Shown in pieces: positions 53,515 to 63,183 of a stretch of DNA of 64,000 bases. The number at the start of each line of letters is the position of its first letter. Positions within the stretch are counted from its first letter, which is position 1. Made by a program: the position numbers and the translations under genes. Under the pieces are notes generated by a model. The model saw nothing but the letters and a program-made list of their open reading frames with translations, searched no databases and was not told the origin of the DNA. The stretch comes from G965220075 sp965220075 (GTDB lineage Bacteria > Chloroflexota > UBA11872). The stretch is from assembly GCA_965220075.1 (NCBI GenBank), contig OZ244806.1:1-64000 (forward strand), read 5' to 3'.

Positions 53515-54579
53515 TCAGGCCACCGGCTCCTCAACCGCTGCGTGCGCGGTCTTGACTTGCTGAGTCTGCTCTTCGCTGTAATGAAGCACGCAGCGCGCGT
53601 AGTGGTTCGGCTCCACTTCCACTTCCTGCGGCCACTCAAGATCACACAGACCAGATACGAAATGCGTGCAACGCGGTGCGTAGCCGCAAGCATCCGCGGG
53701 ATCGAGGGGAACAGGCACGGTTCCACCAATCGCCTCCAGCCGCACCTTGGCCTCGCGGCCGGCGCGCGGAATCGACCTGAGCAGCGCCTGTGTATATGGG
53801 TGCTGGGGCGAGTGGAAGATCTGGTTCACGGTGCCGTATTCGACGATCTTGCCCAGATACATCACCGCAACGTCGTCCGCCATGTTGGCGATGACCCCGA
53901 GGTTGTGGGTGATGAAGATGATCGACATTCCGATCTCGCTCTGCAGTTCGCGCATCAAGCGCAAGACCTGCGCTTGAATCGTGACGTCGAGAGCCGTGGT
54001 GGGCTCGTCGGCGATGAGCAGCTTGGGACGCAACGCCATCGCCATGGCGATCATGGCTCGCTGGCGCATGCCGCCCGACAGCTCGTGCGGGAGCTGATCA
54101 ATGCGGCGCTCCGGCTCAGGGATCTGCACTTGTCGGAGCAGATCGATGGTGCGCTCGCGCGCTTCGCTTTTGGAAACGTCCTCGTGAATCAGGATCGCTT
54201 CCATGATCTGGTTGCCTACAGAGTGAATCGGGGAGAAAGCCGTCATCGGCTCTTGAAAGATCATGGAGATGTCGCGGCCCTGAATGTCACGCAACTCGCT
54301 GCTGCCCGCCTTCAGGGAAGCCAGGTCGACGATCTGCCCGTCGCGATGGAGCAGCACCTCGCCCTCTACCAGATGACCGGGCGACGGCACGATGCGCAGG
54401 ACCGACTGGGCCGTGACACTCTTGCCGCAGCCCGACTCGCCAACGATTCCGAGGACCCGGTTGCGGCCGATCTTGAAAGATACGCCGTCGACAGCCTTCA
54501 GCGTGCCTTCGTCGAGCGTGAAATGGGTGCGAAGGTCGTTGACTTCAAGAACTAGATCGTCCGTGTTAGAAGCTTCCAC
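53515..54579 (-). CDS. Oligopeptide/dipeptide ABC transporter ATP-binding protein (OppD-like)
   Basis: A 354-residue ATPase: Walker A GESGCGKSVTAQ, signature LSGGMRQRAMIAMAM, Walker B LLIADEPTTALD, and a C-terminal HPY extension with cysteines (ACGYAPRCTHF, GLCDLEW). Located 6 bp after the second permease gene. The two ATPases differ in the extension, as in OppD/OppF. Confidence 0.93.
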   Translation of the reverse strand: MEASNTDDLVLEVNDLRTHFTLDEGTLKAVDGVSFKIGRNRVLGIVGESGCGKSVTAQSVLRIVPSPGHLVEGEVLLHRDGQIVDLASLKAGSSELRDIQGRDISMIFQEPMTAFSPIHSVGNQIMEAILIHEDVSKSEARERTIDLLRQVQIPEPERRIDQLPHELSGGMRQRAMIAMAMALRPKLLIADEPTTALDVTIQAQVLRLMRELQSEIGMSIIFITHNLGVIANMADDVAVMYLGKIVEYGTVNQIFHSPQHPYTQALLRSIPRAGREAKVRLEAIGGTVPVPLDPADACGYAPRCTHFVSGLCDLEWPQEVEVEPNHYARCVLHYSEEQTQQVKTAHAAVEEPVA

Positions 54580-54585
54580 GTTCGC

Positions 54586-55725
54586 CTACTTGTAGGGATC
54601 GGCTGCGTCGCGCATACCGTCACCCATGAAATTGAATAGCAACACCGCAATGATCACGAATACTCCAGGAATAAGGAGCCAAGGATGGACGGCGATGCTG
54701 CGGACGTTCTGCGCGTCCTGCATGAGCGTGCCCCAACTGACCGCCGGCGCTCGAATACCGAGCCCCAGGAAGCTGAGGGTGGTCTCGCCAAGGATCATTC
54801 CGGGAACCTGGAGGGTGAGGCTGACGATCAGGTAGCTCAAGAATCCCGGCACCAAGTGGTCGAAGATGATGCGCATATTGCCGGCACCGGCCACACGTGC
54901 CGCGGTGACGTAGTCGTATTCGCGCAACTCCAAAAGCTTGCCGCGCACCACGCGCGCCAGGCCAGCCCATCCCACGATCGACAGAATGATCGTGATGATG
55001 AAGAACACCTGGATGGAACTCCACTGCACCGGTATCGCCGCGCTGAGGCCCATCCACAGCGGGATGGTCGGAATGGAGATCAGGAACTCTATGAAGCGCT
55101 GGATGACGAGATCGACGGTTCCGCCGAAATACCCCGACACGCCTCCAATGACGATTCCCAGAATAAAGCTGAGCGCAACACCGATGAGCCCGACCGACAT
55201 GCTGATGCGGGAAGCCGCAATCACGCGTGAAAACATATCGCGTCCCAGCGAATCGCTGCCGAACAGATGGAGGTTGCCCTCGCCGGCGCCGAAGAAGTGG
55301 ATATCCGTGTCGAACAGGCCCCAGAACTCGTATGGGTCGCCACGCTGGAAGAGTCCGATCTTGTAAATCCGGGTCGTGTCCTCTTCATATACGCGCTTGA
55401 ACGACACCATGTTGAGCTCTTCATGCACGCCATAGACGAAGGGGCCCTGGAAGTTCCCCTCCGAATCCCAGAGGTGAACCTTGCTTGGCGGGGAGTTGAG
55501 CAGGCCATGCTCGATGTGCTCGCCGTAGGGCGCCCAAAAGTCGTACGTAAGGGCGAAGAAGTACGCAAAGAGGAGCATGACGAAGCTGACGAATCCCAAG
55601 CGGTGCTTGAGAAAGCGGCGCCACATGAGGGTCCACTGGCCAGCCGCGTAGTAGCGTTCCTCGGCGGTCATCCCCGTGCCGCCGCCGGAGACCCGGGGAG
55701 CTAAAGGTTCGACTTGAGCAGCCAT
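54586..55725 (-). CDS. Oligopeptide ABC transporter permease (OppC-like) with large extracytoplasmic insertion
   Basis: A 379-residue permease. After the first TM (residues ~40-60) there is an insertion of about 110 residues (WAPYGEHIEHGLLNSP, NMVSFKRVYEEDTTRI) before the usual FGSDSLGRDMFSR entry and five more TM segments. The EAA-type loop is ELREYDYVTAARVAGAGNMRI. ATG 55725 lies just after the OppB stop; the frame extends to 55782 inside oppB. The insertion is longer than in standard OppC. Confidence 0.9.
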   Translation of the reverse strand: MAAQVEPLAPRVSGGGTGMTAEERYYAAGQWTLMWRRFLKHRLGFVSFVMLLFAYFFALTYDFWAPYGEHIEHGLLNSPPSKVHLWDSEGNFQGPFVYGVHEELNMVSFKRVYEEDTTRIYKIGLFQRGDPYEFWGLFDTDIHFFGAGEGNLHLFGSDSLGRDMFSRVIAASRISMSVGLIGVALSFILGIVIGGVSGYFGGTVDLVIQRFIEFLISIPTIPLWMGLSAAIPVQWSSIQVFFIITIILSIVGWAGLARVVRGKLLELREYDYVTAARVAGAGNMRIIFDHLVPGFLSYLIVSLTLQVPGMILGETTLSFLGLGIRAPAVSWGTLMQDAQNVRSIAVHPWLLIPGVFVIIAVLLFNFMGDGMRDAADPYK

Positions 55726-55726
55726 C

Positions 55727-56734
55727 TCAGGTCGCCGCCCTTTCCATACGGATCCGTGGATCAAGGACCACGAGAATGACATCCGACACGGCCGTGCCGA
55801 GGATCACCAAGCCGGCCTCGATCATGATGATGCTGCCGGCCATGAACATGTCCTGTTTCTGCAGGGCCCCCAGCAGCACCGCTCCGGTCATGGGCAAGCT
55901 CAGCACGATAGCCGTGATGACGCCGCCGCTGAACATTGCGGGGAATATGAACCCGATCGTGCTCACGATGGGGTTCAAGGCGAGCCGCACGGGGTACTTG
56001 ATGAGCAAGCGGGTTTCGCCCACGCCCTTCGCTCGCGCGGTAATCACGTACTGCTTGCCCAACTCGTCCAACATGACCGCGCGCATCGTGCGAATGGTGC
56101 TGGCCGTTCCGGCGGTGGCCGTAACCACAACCGGCACCCAGAGGTGCTGTAACAGGTCCCAGACCTTTGGGAGACTCCAGGGGGCCAACGAGTACTCAGG
56201 GGAAAACAGCCCTCCCGCACTGACGTCGAAATAGCGGAACAGCATGTACATCATCAAAAGGGCGAGCATGAAGTTGGGCGTGGCGAGCCCGATGAATCCC
56301 GTAATCGAAATGACGTAGTCACTGAGCTTGTACTGATGCGTGGCCGCCCAGATGCCGGCCGGGATAGCAATGAGGTACACCACCGACAGGGATATCAGCG
56401 ATAGCATCACCGTCCAGGGGACGACATCGCTCAGAATCGACAGTACGGGTCGATCCTGCTCCCGGTACGATCCAAATGACCGGCCCAGATCGCCGCGGAT
56501 GAAGCGGCCGAACCACTTGAAGTACTGAAGGACCATGTTCTCGTCCAGGCCGTAGTAGGCGCGGAGCGCGGCCTCCTCGGCGAAGTCGATCTCGTCACCG
56601 GAGGCGCGAAGCGCGTTGATGTAGGTGGAGACGTAGTCGCCCGGCGGAAGCTGAATGACTATCCAGGCGACGATGCTCAGCAGGACGAACGTGACAAGCA
56701 CGTAGCCGAAGCGGCGGACGAGATACCCCGTCAT
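55727..56734 (-). CDS. Oligopeptide ABC transporter permease (OppB-like)
   Basis: A 335-residue six-TM permease with the N-terminal YLVRRFGYVLVTFVLLS, a FGRFIRGDLGRSF stretch and the EAA loop DELGKQYVITARAKGVGETR. First gene of the operon. No substrate-binding protein precedes it: 56735-56943 is empty and the next gene belongs to another operon. The binding protein must be encoded elsewhere. Confidence 0.93.
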   Translation of the reverse strand: MTGYLVRRFGYVLVTFVLLSIVAWIVIQLPPGDYVSTYINALRASGDEIDFAEEAALRAYYGLDENMVLQYFKWFGRFIRGDLGRSFGSYREQDRPVLSILSDVVPWTVMLSLISLSVVYLIAIPAGIWAATHQYKLSDYVISITGFIGLATPNFMLALLMMYMLFRYFDVSAGGLFSPEYSLAPWSLPKVWDLLQHLWVPVVVTATAGTASTIRTMRAVMLDELGKQYVITARAKGVGETRLLIKYPVRLALNPIVSTIGFIFPAMFSGGVITAIVLSLPMTGAVLLGALQKQDMFMAGSIIMIEAGLVILGTAVSDVILVVLDPRIRMERAAT

Positions 56735-56943
56735 GACGCAGTCTGCCCGACGCCGTTCAGCGTCTCGCAGCAGCGGCTCAGCACGCCAGTTCTCCTCCCG
56801 CGACGCCCTCGCTACGTACGCTTTGTGCTCGCGAGGCGCGGTTGGCTCGTAAGCTACTAGCGTCTGAGGTTCGTGTCAAAGCCTACGGACGCCGATTCAG
56901 CCGACCACCCGTCGACCCCGAGGCTCAGACTCGGCCGGCGGGT

Positions 56944-58200
56944 CTACTCGTAGCGCAGAGCCTCGATGGGGTGAAGACGAGCGGCGCGGCCAGCCGGGTA
57001 GATTCCGAAGATCAGGCCAATCACGACGGAGACGCCCAGCGCCAGGAAGATCGGCTCCGGGGTGATCTGCGTGGGGATGGCTATGCCGTCGCCAACTTCA
57101 AGCCGCCCGGCGCCGAGGGAAAGGAGTGATCCCCCGATCACGCCAGCGGCCCCGCCGCCCAGGCTGACGACCACAGCTTCGATGAGGAACTGCCAGAGGA
57201 TGTCGCGTCGACGCGCACCGATGGCCTTGCGGATGCCGATCTCACGCGTCCGCTCGGTAACCGACACCAGCATGATGTTCATGATGCCGATGCCACCGAC
57301 CAGCAGCGAGATTCCGGCGATCGCGCCGAGGAAAAGCGTCATCGTGGTGATGGTCTCTTCGAGGGCCGCCACGAAATCGCGTTGACTGCTGATCGTGAAG
57401 TCGTCCTCGGACACACGGTGCCGCGCCCGCAACAGGTCGCCAATCTGCTGGGTGGCCTGCTCGATCGTCGTGTCCTGCTCGTCGACGAGCTCCACGAATA
57501 TCTGCGAGACGCGCGACTCACCGCGAGAGGTGCGCGACGGACTGACACGCTGATTCAACGTGGAGATGGGGATGAAGGCCGAATAGTCTGTGCCCTGGAT
57601 GGAGGTGGCGCCCTCCTCCTCCATCACGGCGATCACGGTGAACACCTGGTTGTTGAGGCGCAGCGTGGCGCCGACGGGATTGCCGCTCGGAAAGAGCTCG
57701 GCGGCCAAGGCGTGACCCAGCGCGACGACCCGCGGCCGGCGGCTCATGTCGCTCTGCGTAAAAAACGAGCCGGCCGCCGGTTGAACGTCGCGCATCTCGG
57801 CGTAGACCGGCGTGACGCCGAGCAGCTGAGTTTGCAGGGCGCCGGCGGGAGTGACCAGCGCAGCGCCGATGGAGCGCTGCGGGGCGACCGCGACCACGCC
57901 CGCGACCCGCTCAGCGGCGATGGCCTCCGCATCCTCCAGCGTAAGCGTGGGGACCGCGACCGAGAAGTCGCGGAAGCCGCGGCCCGGACTATCCGACCGG
58001 GCACCCGGATTGATGAAGAGAAGGTTGGTGCCGATACTGCGGATGTTCGCCTCGATCCGCGCCTGGGCGCCCGCACCCAACGAGGTAAGCGCGATTACGG
58101 CCGCAACGCCGATGACCATGCCCAGCAAGGTAAGGGCCGTGCGCAGCTTGTTGGCGCGCAGCGCCCGCAGGGCCAGTCGAACGCCGTCGGCAGGTCTCAC
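56944..58200 (-). CDS. MacB-type ABC transporter permease
   Basis: A 418-residue FtsX-family permease: an N-terminal TM (LRANKLRTALTLLGMVIGVAAVIAL split at residue 15-38), an extracytoplasmic MacB_PCD domain, then three C-terminal TM segments (GAIAGISLLVGGIGIMNIML and onward). GTG 58200 overlaps the ATPase stop by four bases. With its two upstream neighbours it forms a MacAB-like tripartite or bipartite transporter. Confidence 0.92.
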   Translation of the reverse strand: MRPADGVRLALRALRANKLRTALTLLGMVIGVAAVIALTSLGAGAQARIEANIRSIGTNLLFINPGARSDSPGRGFRDFSVAVPTLTLEDAEAIAAERVAGVVAVAPQRSIGAALVTPAGALQTQLLGVTPVYAEMRDVQPAAGSFFTQSDMSRRPRVVALGHALAAELFPSGNPVGATLRLNNQVFTVIAVMEEEGATSIQGTDYSAFIPISTLNQRVSPSRTSRGESRVSQIFVELVDEQDTTIEQATQQIGDLLRARHRVSEDDFTISSQRDFVAALEETITTMTLFLGAIAGISLLVGGIGIMNIMLVSVTERTREIGIRKAIGARRRDILWQFLIEAVVVSLGGGAAGVIGGSLLSLGAGRLEVGDGIAIPTQITPEPIFLALGVSVVIGLIFGIYPAGRAARLHPIEALRYE

Positions 58201-58913
58201 GCGGCCCCCGGTGGGGCGGCCTGCTCATCGGATTCGATCCGACCGTCGCGAAATCGGATAACGCGGCGGGTGCGGCCAGACACCTCGGCCTCGTGGGTCA
58301 CGAGAATCGTAGTGATGCCGCGGTCCTCGTTGAGTGCTTGAATGAGATCCATGATCTCGGCGGAGGTGCGCGTGTCGAGGTTGCCGGTGGGCTCGTCGGC
58401 GAGAAGCAGACTCGGCTGCATGACCAGGGCGCGAGCAATAGCGACGCGCTGCTGCTCGCCTCCCGAGAGCTCAGTTGGCGTGTGGTCCATGCGGTCCTGC
58501 AGCCCCACGCTCGCCAGCGCCTGACGCGCGCGCTCACGTCGACGAGGCTGGCGGCCGTATAGCAGCGGCGTTTCCACCTGCTCGATCGCGGAGGCGCGGG
58601 GCAGCAAGTTGTGCGCCTGGAAGACAAAACCCACCTGGCGGTTGCGAATAGCCGCGAGCTCATTGTCGCCGAGTCCGCCGACATCGGCGCCCGCCAAGGC
58701 ATAGGTCCCCTCGGTGGGCGTGTCGAGACAGCCCAGGATGTTCATGGCGGTGGACTTGCCCGATCCGGAAGGGCCCATGATGGCGACCATTTCGCCGGGA
58801 CAGATATCAAAGGAGACGCCGCGCAGGGCCTCGACCCGGATGTCGCCCATGCGGTAGGTCTTGGTCAATCCAACGGCGTGGAGGAGCGGCTGGGACGCAT
58901 CATCAACAGCCAT
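58197..58913 (-). CDS. MacB/LolD-type ABC transporter ATPase
   Basis: A 238-residue ATPase: Walker A GPSGSGKST, signature LSGGEQQRVAIARAL, Walker B LLLADEPTGNLDT. The FQAHNLLP segment is typical of the MacB/LolD/FtsE group. Start overlaps the adaptor stop (TGATG) and its stop overlaps the permease start, so all three are translationally coupled. Confidence 0.94.
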   Translation of the reverse strand: MAVDDASQPLLHAVGLTKTYRMGDIRVEALRGVSFDICPGEMVAIMGPSGSGKSTAMNILGCLDTPTEGTYALAGADVGGLGDNELAAIRNRQVGFVFQAHNLLPRASAIEQVETPLLYGRQPRRRERARQALASVGLQDRMDHTPTELSGGEQQRVAIARALVMQPSLLLADEPTGNLDTRTSAEIMDLIQALNEDRGITTILVTHEAEVSGRTRRVIRFRDGRIESDEQAAPPGAA

Positions 58914-61447
58914 CAGGGCGCGCCTCCGATGGGTGCTCGCCCGGCACCGCCGCCGGAGACCCGACGTAGTCCGCCCAGCCCAGGTCCACCGAAGCCGCGC
59001 GGCGGACCCGCCTGGTTCGGGTCGGCACCGAAGCCCGCGTCTACGACGACCTGCTCGCCCTCTTCGAGCCCCTGGGTCACCTCGACGAAGAACTCATCGC
59101 TGAGACCGGTGCTGACTCGGCGCGGAGCAACGCCCTCCGCCTCCATCACGGCCACCATGCCGCCGAAGGGTGTTTCGATCACGGCGCTGCGCGGCACCAC
59201 GAGGGCGTTACGGGCCTGGCCGACGTGGATCGAGGCGTAGGCGGTGAGACCCGCCAGCAGACGGGCGTCGGGAGCGCGCACCTCAATGTCGACCGGAAAC
59301 GTGACAAGACCCTGATTGGACTCGCCCCGGACGCCGCGCGTGACCACGACACCCTGGTATTCCGCTTCGTCAAGGCTGGGGAATGTGATGGTGACCGGCT
59401 GGCCAACGGCCACCCGTCCGATGTCCGACTCGTCGATTTCGGTCTCAACTCTAAGGGAGTCCAGAGCGACGAGGGTGACCACCGTATCCGAGGCCCGTTC
59501 ACCAACCATGACGTGGGTTTCGACAACCAGCCCGTCGAAGGGCGCCGGCAATACAGCCTCTGCCAAGGCGTCTTCCTCGACGGCCAGCTTGCGCCGCGCA
59601 TCCGCCACGGCCAGCCGCTTCTGCTCGACGTCGAGTGGGTCGGGCGGCTCCGCGAGCTCCTCCAGCCCCAGCTCGGCACGCCGCACGGCGATAACGGCCT
59701 GCATAAGTTCGAGCTCCGCGGGTCCGCGCTCGAGATCCGCCAGACGGGCGCGCGCTTCGGCCAGCGACGCTTGGGCGGAGACCAGGTCGGTCTGAGCGAT
59801 TGCGATCTCGTTCTGATCGGGATCGGCGCGCAAAGATTCCAGGCGGGCGACGGCGGCCTGGAGAGACTGCCTGGCGGCCTCCAGATTGGCTTCCTCCTGC
59901 GTTAGCTCGGCCTCGCTCGCCCCGGCCCGCACTTCCTGCAGTCGGATCCACGCGACGTTAACTGACTGACGCGCGGCGGCGACGTCCTGCTCTTTCACGC
60001 TGATGTCGGCCGGGTCCGGACCCGCCTCGAGGTCCGCCAGCGACCGCTGGGCGGCGGCCAGACCGCGCTCGGCGGAGCTCACGGCCTCTTGGAGGGCCGC
60101 CAGGTCCGGCCCGGCCTGTAGCTCGGTCAGGCGCGCGTCCGCCGCATCGGAAGTAGCCTGCGCGGCGGCCAGCGTCGCCTCGGCCTCGGCGATGTCGCGG
60201 GGACTAGCCGGCTGCAGCGCCTCCTGATAAGTCTGCTCGGCCTGCGCAAGTTGAAGGGCCGACACCTGCTTTTCCACCTCGGTGGAGGTGCTGCTCGAGA
60301 AGATTTCGTGATGGTTCAAGCGTGCGATATCGCGATCGCGCTCGGCTTTGGCGATGTCCTCCGGCGAGGGCTTGCCGCGCAACTCGTCAAGGTCCTGGCT
60401 GCGCGCCTGCAGGGTGGCGGAGGCCGTGGCCGCGCTGGCGCGTGCGTCGGCCAGGGCGGCGGGATGATTCTGCTCGGCGTCCGTGAGATCACGGCGCGCC
60501 TTGTCCAAGGCCTCCCGTGCGGCCGCGACTTCATCGCGCGCCGCCTCGATATCTTTGGCGCTAGGACCGGCGCGCAAGTCCGCCAGCGCGTCCTGAGACG
60601 CGCTGAGGCTGGCGTTGGCCGAGGCGAGGGAGTTGGAGGCGTCGGCAAGCTCCGAATCGGAGTACCCATCGAGCAGGTCCTCCAGCTTGTCCTGGGTGGA
60701 CACGAGGGTGGCGCGCGCTGACTCGACGGCGCCTTGCGCGTCGGCAAGCTCTTCGGCGCTAGGGTCGGCGGTCAGCTCTCGCAGATCCTCGGCCGCGCGG
60801 GCGACACTGACCTCGGCTGTAGCCACGGCCGCACGTGCTCCCGCCAGTTCCTGATCGGAGGGTCCAGCTGTGAGATCGTCAAGCGAGGCCTGCGCTTCGC
60901 GCAGATCGAGCTGCGTGCGCTCAACTTCGGCGCTGTCGGGCGCCACGAAAAGCTGGGAAAGCTCGATCTCCGCCCGGCGCAGAGAGGACCGTGCGTCTTC
61001 CACGGCGCTCCGGAGGTCGCGATCGTCCAAGCGCGCGAGCACCTGGCCGGCCGGGACTCGATCACCCTCTTCCACCACGAGCTCCACGAGAAGGCCCGAC
61101 TGGTCAAAAGAGAGCTCCGTCACTCGGCTGAAGACCACGGTGCCAACGGCTGGGATCGATACGCTCAGGTCCTGTCTAACGACTGGGACGGTCTGGACCG
61201 CCGGGGCTTCCGTGGGAGCGTCGGTGCGAGCGCGGGCCAGGACAATCAGCACGACGACCGCGGCCGCGACCAAGGCCACGACCGCAAGCGCGCTCAGCCA
61301 GAAGGTGCGCGGGCGGCTGCGCCGCTCTCCCGCCAGGCGGGAGAGCGCGCGAAGAGGCACACCCACGGCGCGAACCAGAAGCCGCTTGAGGCTTTTCCGA
61401 AGCGCCGCCCCCTTTCGTTCCGCGGGATTCGGAGCGTTCGGTTCCAT
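58913..61447 (-). CDS. MacA/HlyD-like adaptor with giant 33-residue-periodic coiled coil
   Basis: An 844-residue membrane-fusion-type protein, about twice the usual length. TM at 50-70, a lipoyl half-motif (residues ~100-140, VVEEGDRVPAGQVLARLDD), then an exceptional helical region (~145-630), then the second lipoyl half (APFDGLVVETHVMVGE), beta-barrel domains and a Gly/Pro-rich tail. The helical part is punctuated by L-x-x-G-P-S/D-x-x-E-L breaks. Prolines fall at 170, 196, 229, 295, 360, 414, 447, 477, 543, 576 and 602, with most spacings 33 or a multiple. This equals three hendecads. Canonical MacA hairpins are short and reach TolC. Confidence 0.9.
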   Translation of the reverse strand: MEPNAPNPAERKGAALRKSLKRLLVRAVGVPLRALSRLAGERRSRPRTFWLSALAVVALVAAAVVVLIVLARARTDAPTEAPAVQTVPVVRQDLSVSIPAVGTVVFSRVTELSFDQSGLLVELVVEEGDRVPAGQVLARLDDRDLRSAVEDARSSLRRAEIELSQLFVAPDSAEVERTQLDLREAQASLDDLTAGPSDQELAGARAAVATAEVSVARAAEDLRELTADPSAEELADAQGAVESARATLVSTQDKLEDLLDGYSDSELADASNSLASANASLSASQDALADLRAGPSAKDIEAARDEVAAAREALDKARRDLTDAEQNHPAALADARASAATASATLQARSQDLDELRGKPSPEDIAKAERDRDIARLNHHEIFSSSTSTEVEKQVSALQLAQAEQTYQEALQPASPRDIAEAEATLAAAQATSDAADARLTELQAGPDLAALQEAVSSAERGLAAAQRSLADLEAGPDPADISVKEQDVAAARQSVNVAWIRLQEVRAGASEAELTQEEANLEAARQSLQAAVARLESLRADPDQNEIAIAQTDLVSAQASLAEARARLADLERGPAELELMQAVIAVRRAELGLEELAEPPDPLDVEQKRLAVADARRKLAVEEDALAEAVLPAPFDGLVVETHVMVGERASDTVVTLVALDSLRVETEIDESDIGRVAVGQPVTITFPSLDEAEYQGVVVTRGVRGESNQGLVTFPVDIEVRAPDARLLAGLTAYASIHVGQARNALVVPRSAVIETPFGGMVAVMEAEGVAPRRVSTGLSDEFFVEVTQGLEEGEQVVVDAGFGADPNQAGPPRGFGGPGLGGLRRVSGGGAGRAPIGGAP

Positions 61448-61716
61448 AGGGGAAATCCGTTCAATAGTCGGTAAACCAACGTAGCAGGGCTGTCACCCCG
61501 GCGGGTGGAATTCCGGCGCAGCCGCGCGGCAGACCTCGGCCGACTGGTTCAGCTCGGGGCCGGATCCCGGCGAATCGAGGTCGGCTGTGAACTCCCGATC
61601 AGCGGGCCGCGCAGCGTGCGGCCCTCGCCGCGGCGGCGCGCACCGAAGCTAGAGGAAGACCCGACGCGATCACGTAAACTGTGACGGATGTTTGGCTGCG
61701 GCGCGGAGGTGGCGGC

Positions 61717-62421
61717 ATGCCAAGTGGACACGACGACCCGGTTGGCATCTGGCTGCAAGGAGATCCGGAGGTCCTCAAGGACTACCTGGAGTTCCATCCG
61801 GTCGGGCTGGTGACCAACACGATCATTCTTGACGACATGGTGGACACCTACGGACCCATGTTGGGTCTGATCGAGCGCTACCTGAGCGCTGTCGACGACG
61901 TGCCGCTGGTCGTGGAGGTGGACGGGGACACGACGGAGGACATCGTGGCGGCCTCGGCGCCGTTCCAGGCGCTTTCGCCGCGCGTGGTGATGAAAATCCC
62001 CACCAATACCAAGGGTCTGCGGGCGGTCGCGCGCATGAAGGCGAAGGGTCGCGACTCGATGGTTACGACGTTGTTCTCGGCCAGCCAGGCGGTAGCCGCC
62101 GCACAGGCGGGCGCGGCCTACGTTGCGCCGTTCGTAGGCCCCATGGTGGACTCGGGCGCGGACGCGATGAAGATCGTCTCGGATATCGTGCGCATCTTGC
62201 GCGAGCGGGAGAACACGCCATACATCCTGGGCGGGATCATCCGCAACACAATCGCCGCCGACGTGGCGATCCGCGCGGGCTGCGACGGCATCGTGATCTT
62301 CCCGCACACGCTTGAAGAGATCATGCTGCATCCCGGCACGGCCGAGTGGAACGCTACGTTCCGAGGTCACTGGGACAACATGCAGCGCAAGGGCGCGCTC
62401 AAAGGCGTGGTCGACAAGTAG
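61717..62421 (+). CDS. Transaldolase / fructose-6-phosphate aldolase family protein
   Basis: A 234-residue TIM-barrel class I aldolase. The Schiff-base lysine is K93 in VVMKIPTN, and the C-terminal ILGGIIRNTIAAD and GCDGIVIFPHTLEEIMLHP match the small-transaldolase type. The first-strand acidic residue of typical members (FIDTA) is replaced (GIWLQGDP), and TNPSL reads TNTIIL. Substrate or mechanism may therefore differ. ATG 61717 has a GGAGGTGG site; the frame is open to 61681. Confidence 0.82.
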   Translation: MPSGHDDPVGIWLQGDPEVLKDYLEFHPVGLVTNTIILDDMVDTYGPMLGLIERYLSAVDDVPLVVEVDGDTTEDIVAASAPFQALSPRVVMKIPTNTKGLRAVARMKAKGRDSMVTTLFSASQAVAAAQAGAAYVAPFVGPMVDSGADAMKIVSDIVRILRERENTPYILGGIIRNTIAADVAIRAGCDGIVIFPHTLEEIMLHPGTAEWNATFRGHWDNMQRKGALKGVVDK

Positions 62422-62502
62422 GGGTGTCCCCACGCAGCCGTGTTGGACCGTGGTTAGAGCTGCGCCCGCGAATGCACCGCTTCGGTCGGACGCGGTTATT
62501 GA

Positions 62503-63183
62503 CTAGAAATCGACGTAGCAGTCGTAGGGCCGCTTGATCGGAACGTCGGCCGTGCGGAGAACCGCCCAGCGGTGAAGATCGTCTTCCTGCGAAGTCTCCT
62601 CTATGGACCAACCAAGATTAGTCGTGCAGAAAGAGGCCGCCCGCGCGACCGCCGGCAGCTGGTAATCGTCGATGAACAGAATGCCGCCGCCGCGAACCAG
62701 GCGGCCGAGGTAGATCAAATCGAGAAAAACCCCGTCGAAGCGGTGATTGCCGTCCACGAAAGCCAGATCGAAGCGGCGCCCCTGCGCCAAGAAGCGCGGC
62801 AGCGCGGTCTCCGACGCCTCGGCGTGAAACTCGACCAGCTCATCGAGACCCGCTTCGTCGATGAGCTGGAGTCCACAGTCGGCGAACCGCCAGCTTTGAT
62901 TCGGATCGAGGACCACGTGGCGGGCGTCGGCGCGGTCGCTCGCGAGCAATGCCTCGCATATGAATAGCGCCGAGATTCCGTACCCAAGACCGATCTCGAT
63001 CGTGTGCGCGGCCCTTTCGCGCACCGCCCAAGCGCGCAACGCCTCGCCCTCCGCGGCCGGCACGCCGACCGGAAAGAGCTCGTGCCGGCTTCCGTCCGAT
63101 CGTGCCACGACGGTTCTCTCACGAAAAAGACGCTCGATCAGACCGCGCGTCCGCCGCGCCCGTGCATAGCCGGAAGACGGCAT
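62503..63183 (-). CDS. Class I SAM-dependent methyltransferase
   Basis: A 226-residue Methyltransf_24-like protein: motif I TIEIGLGYGISALF near residue 62, an acidic motif II (HVVLDPNQSW), the FDLAFVDGNHRFDG stretch and the GGGILFIDDYQLP strand. Substrate unknown. Its start region faces the exporter gene across a 364-bp gap (63184-63547) containing only an AT-rich segment near 63435-63470. Confidence 0.85.
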   Translation of the reverse strand: MPSSGYARARRTRGLIERLFRERTVVARSDGSRHELFPVGVPAAEGEALRAWAVRERAAHTIEIGLGYGISALFICEALLASDRADARHVVLDPNQSWRFADCGLQLIDEAGLDELVEFHAEASETALPRFLAQGRRFDLAFVDGNHRFDGVFLDLIYLGRLVRGGGILFIDDYQLPAVARAASFCTTNLGWSIEETSQEDDLHRWAVLRTADVPIKRPYDCYVDF

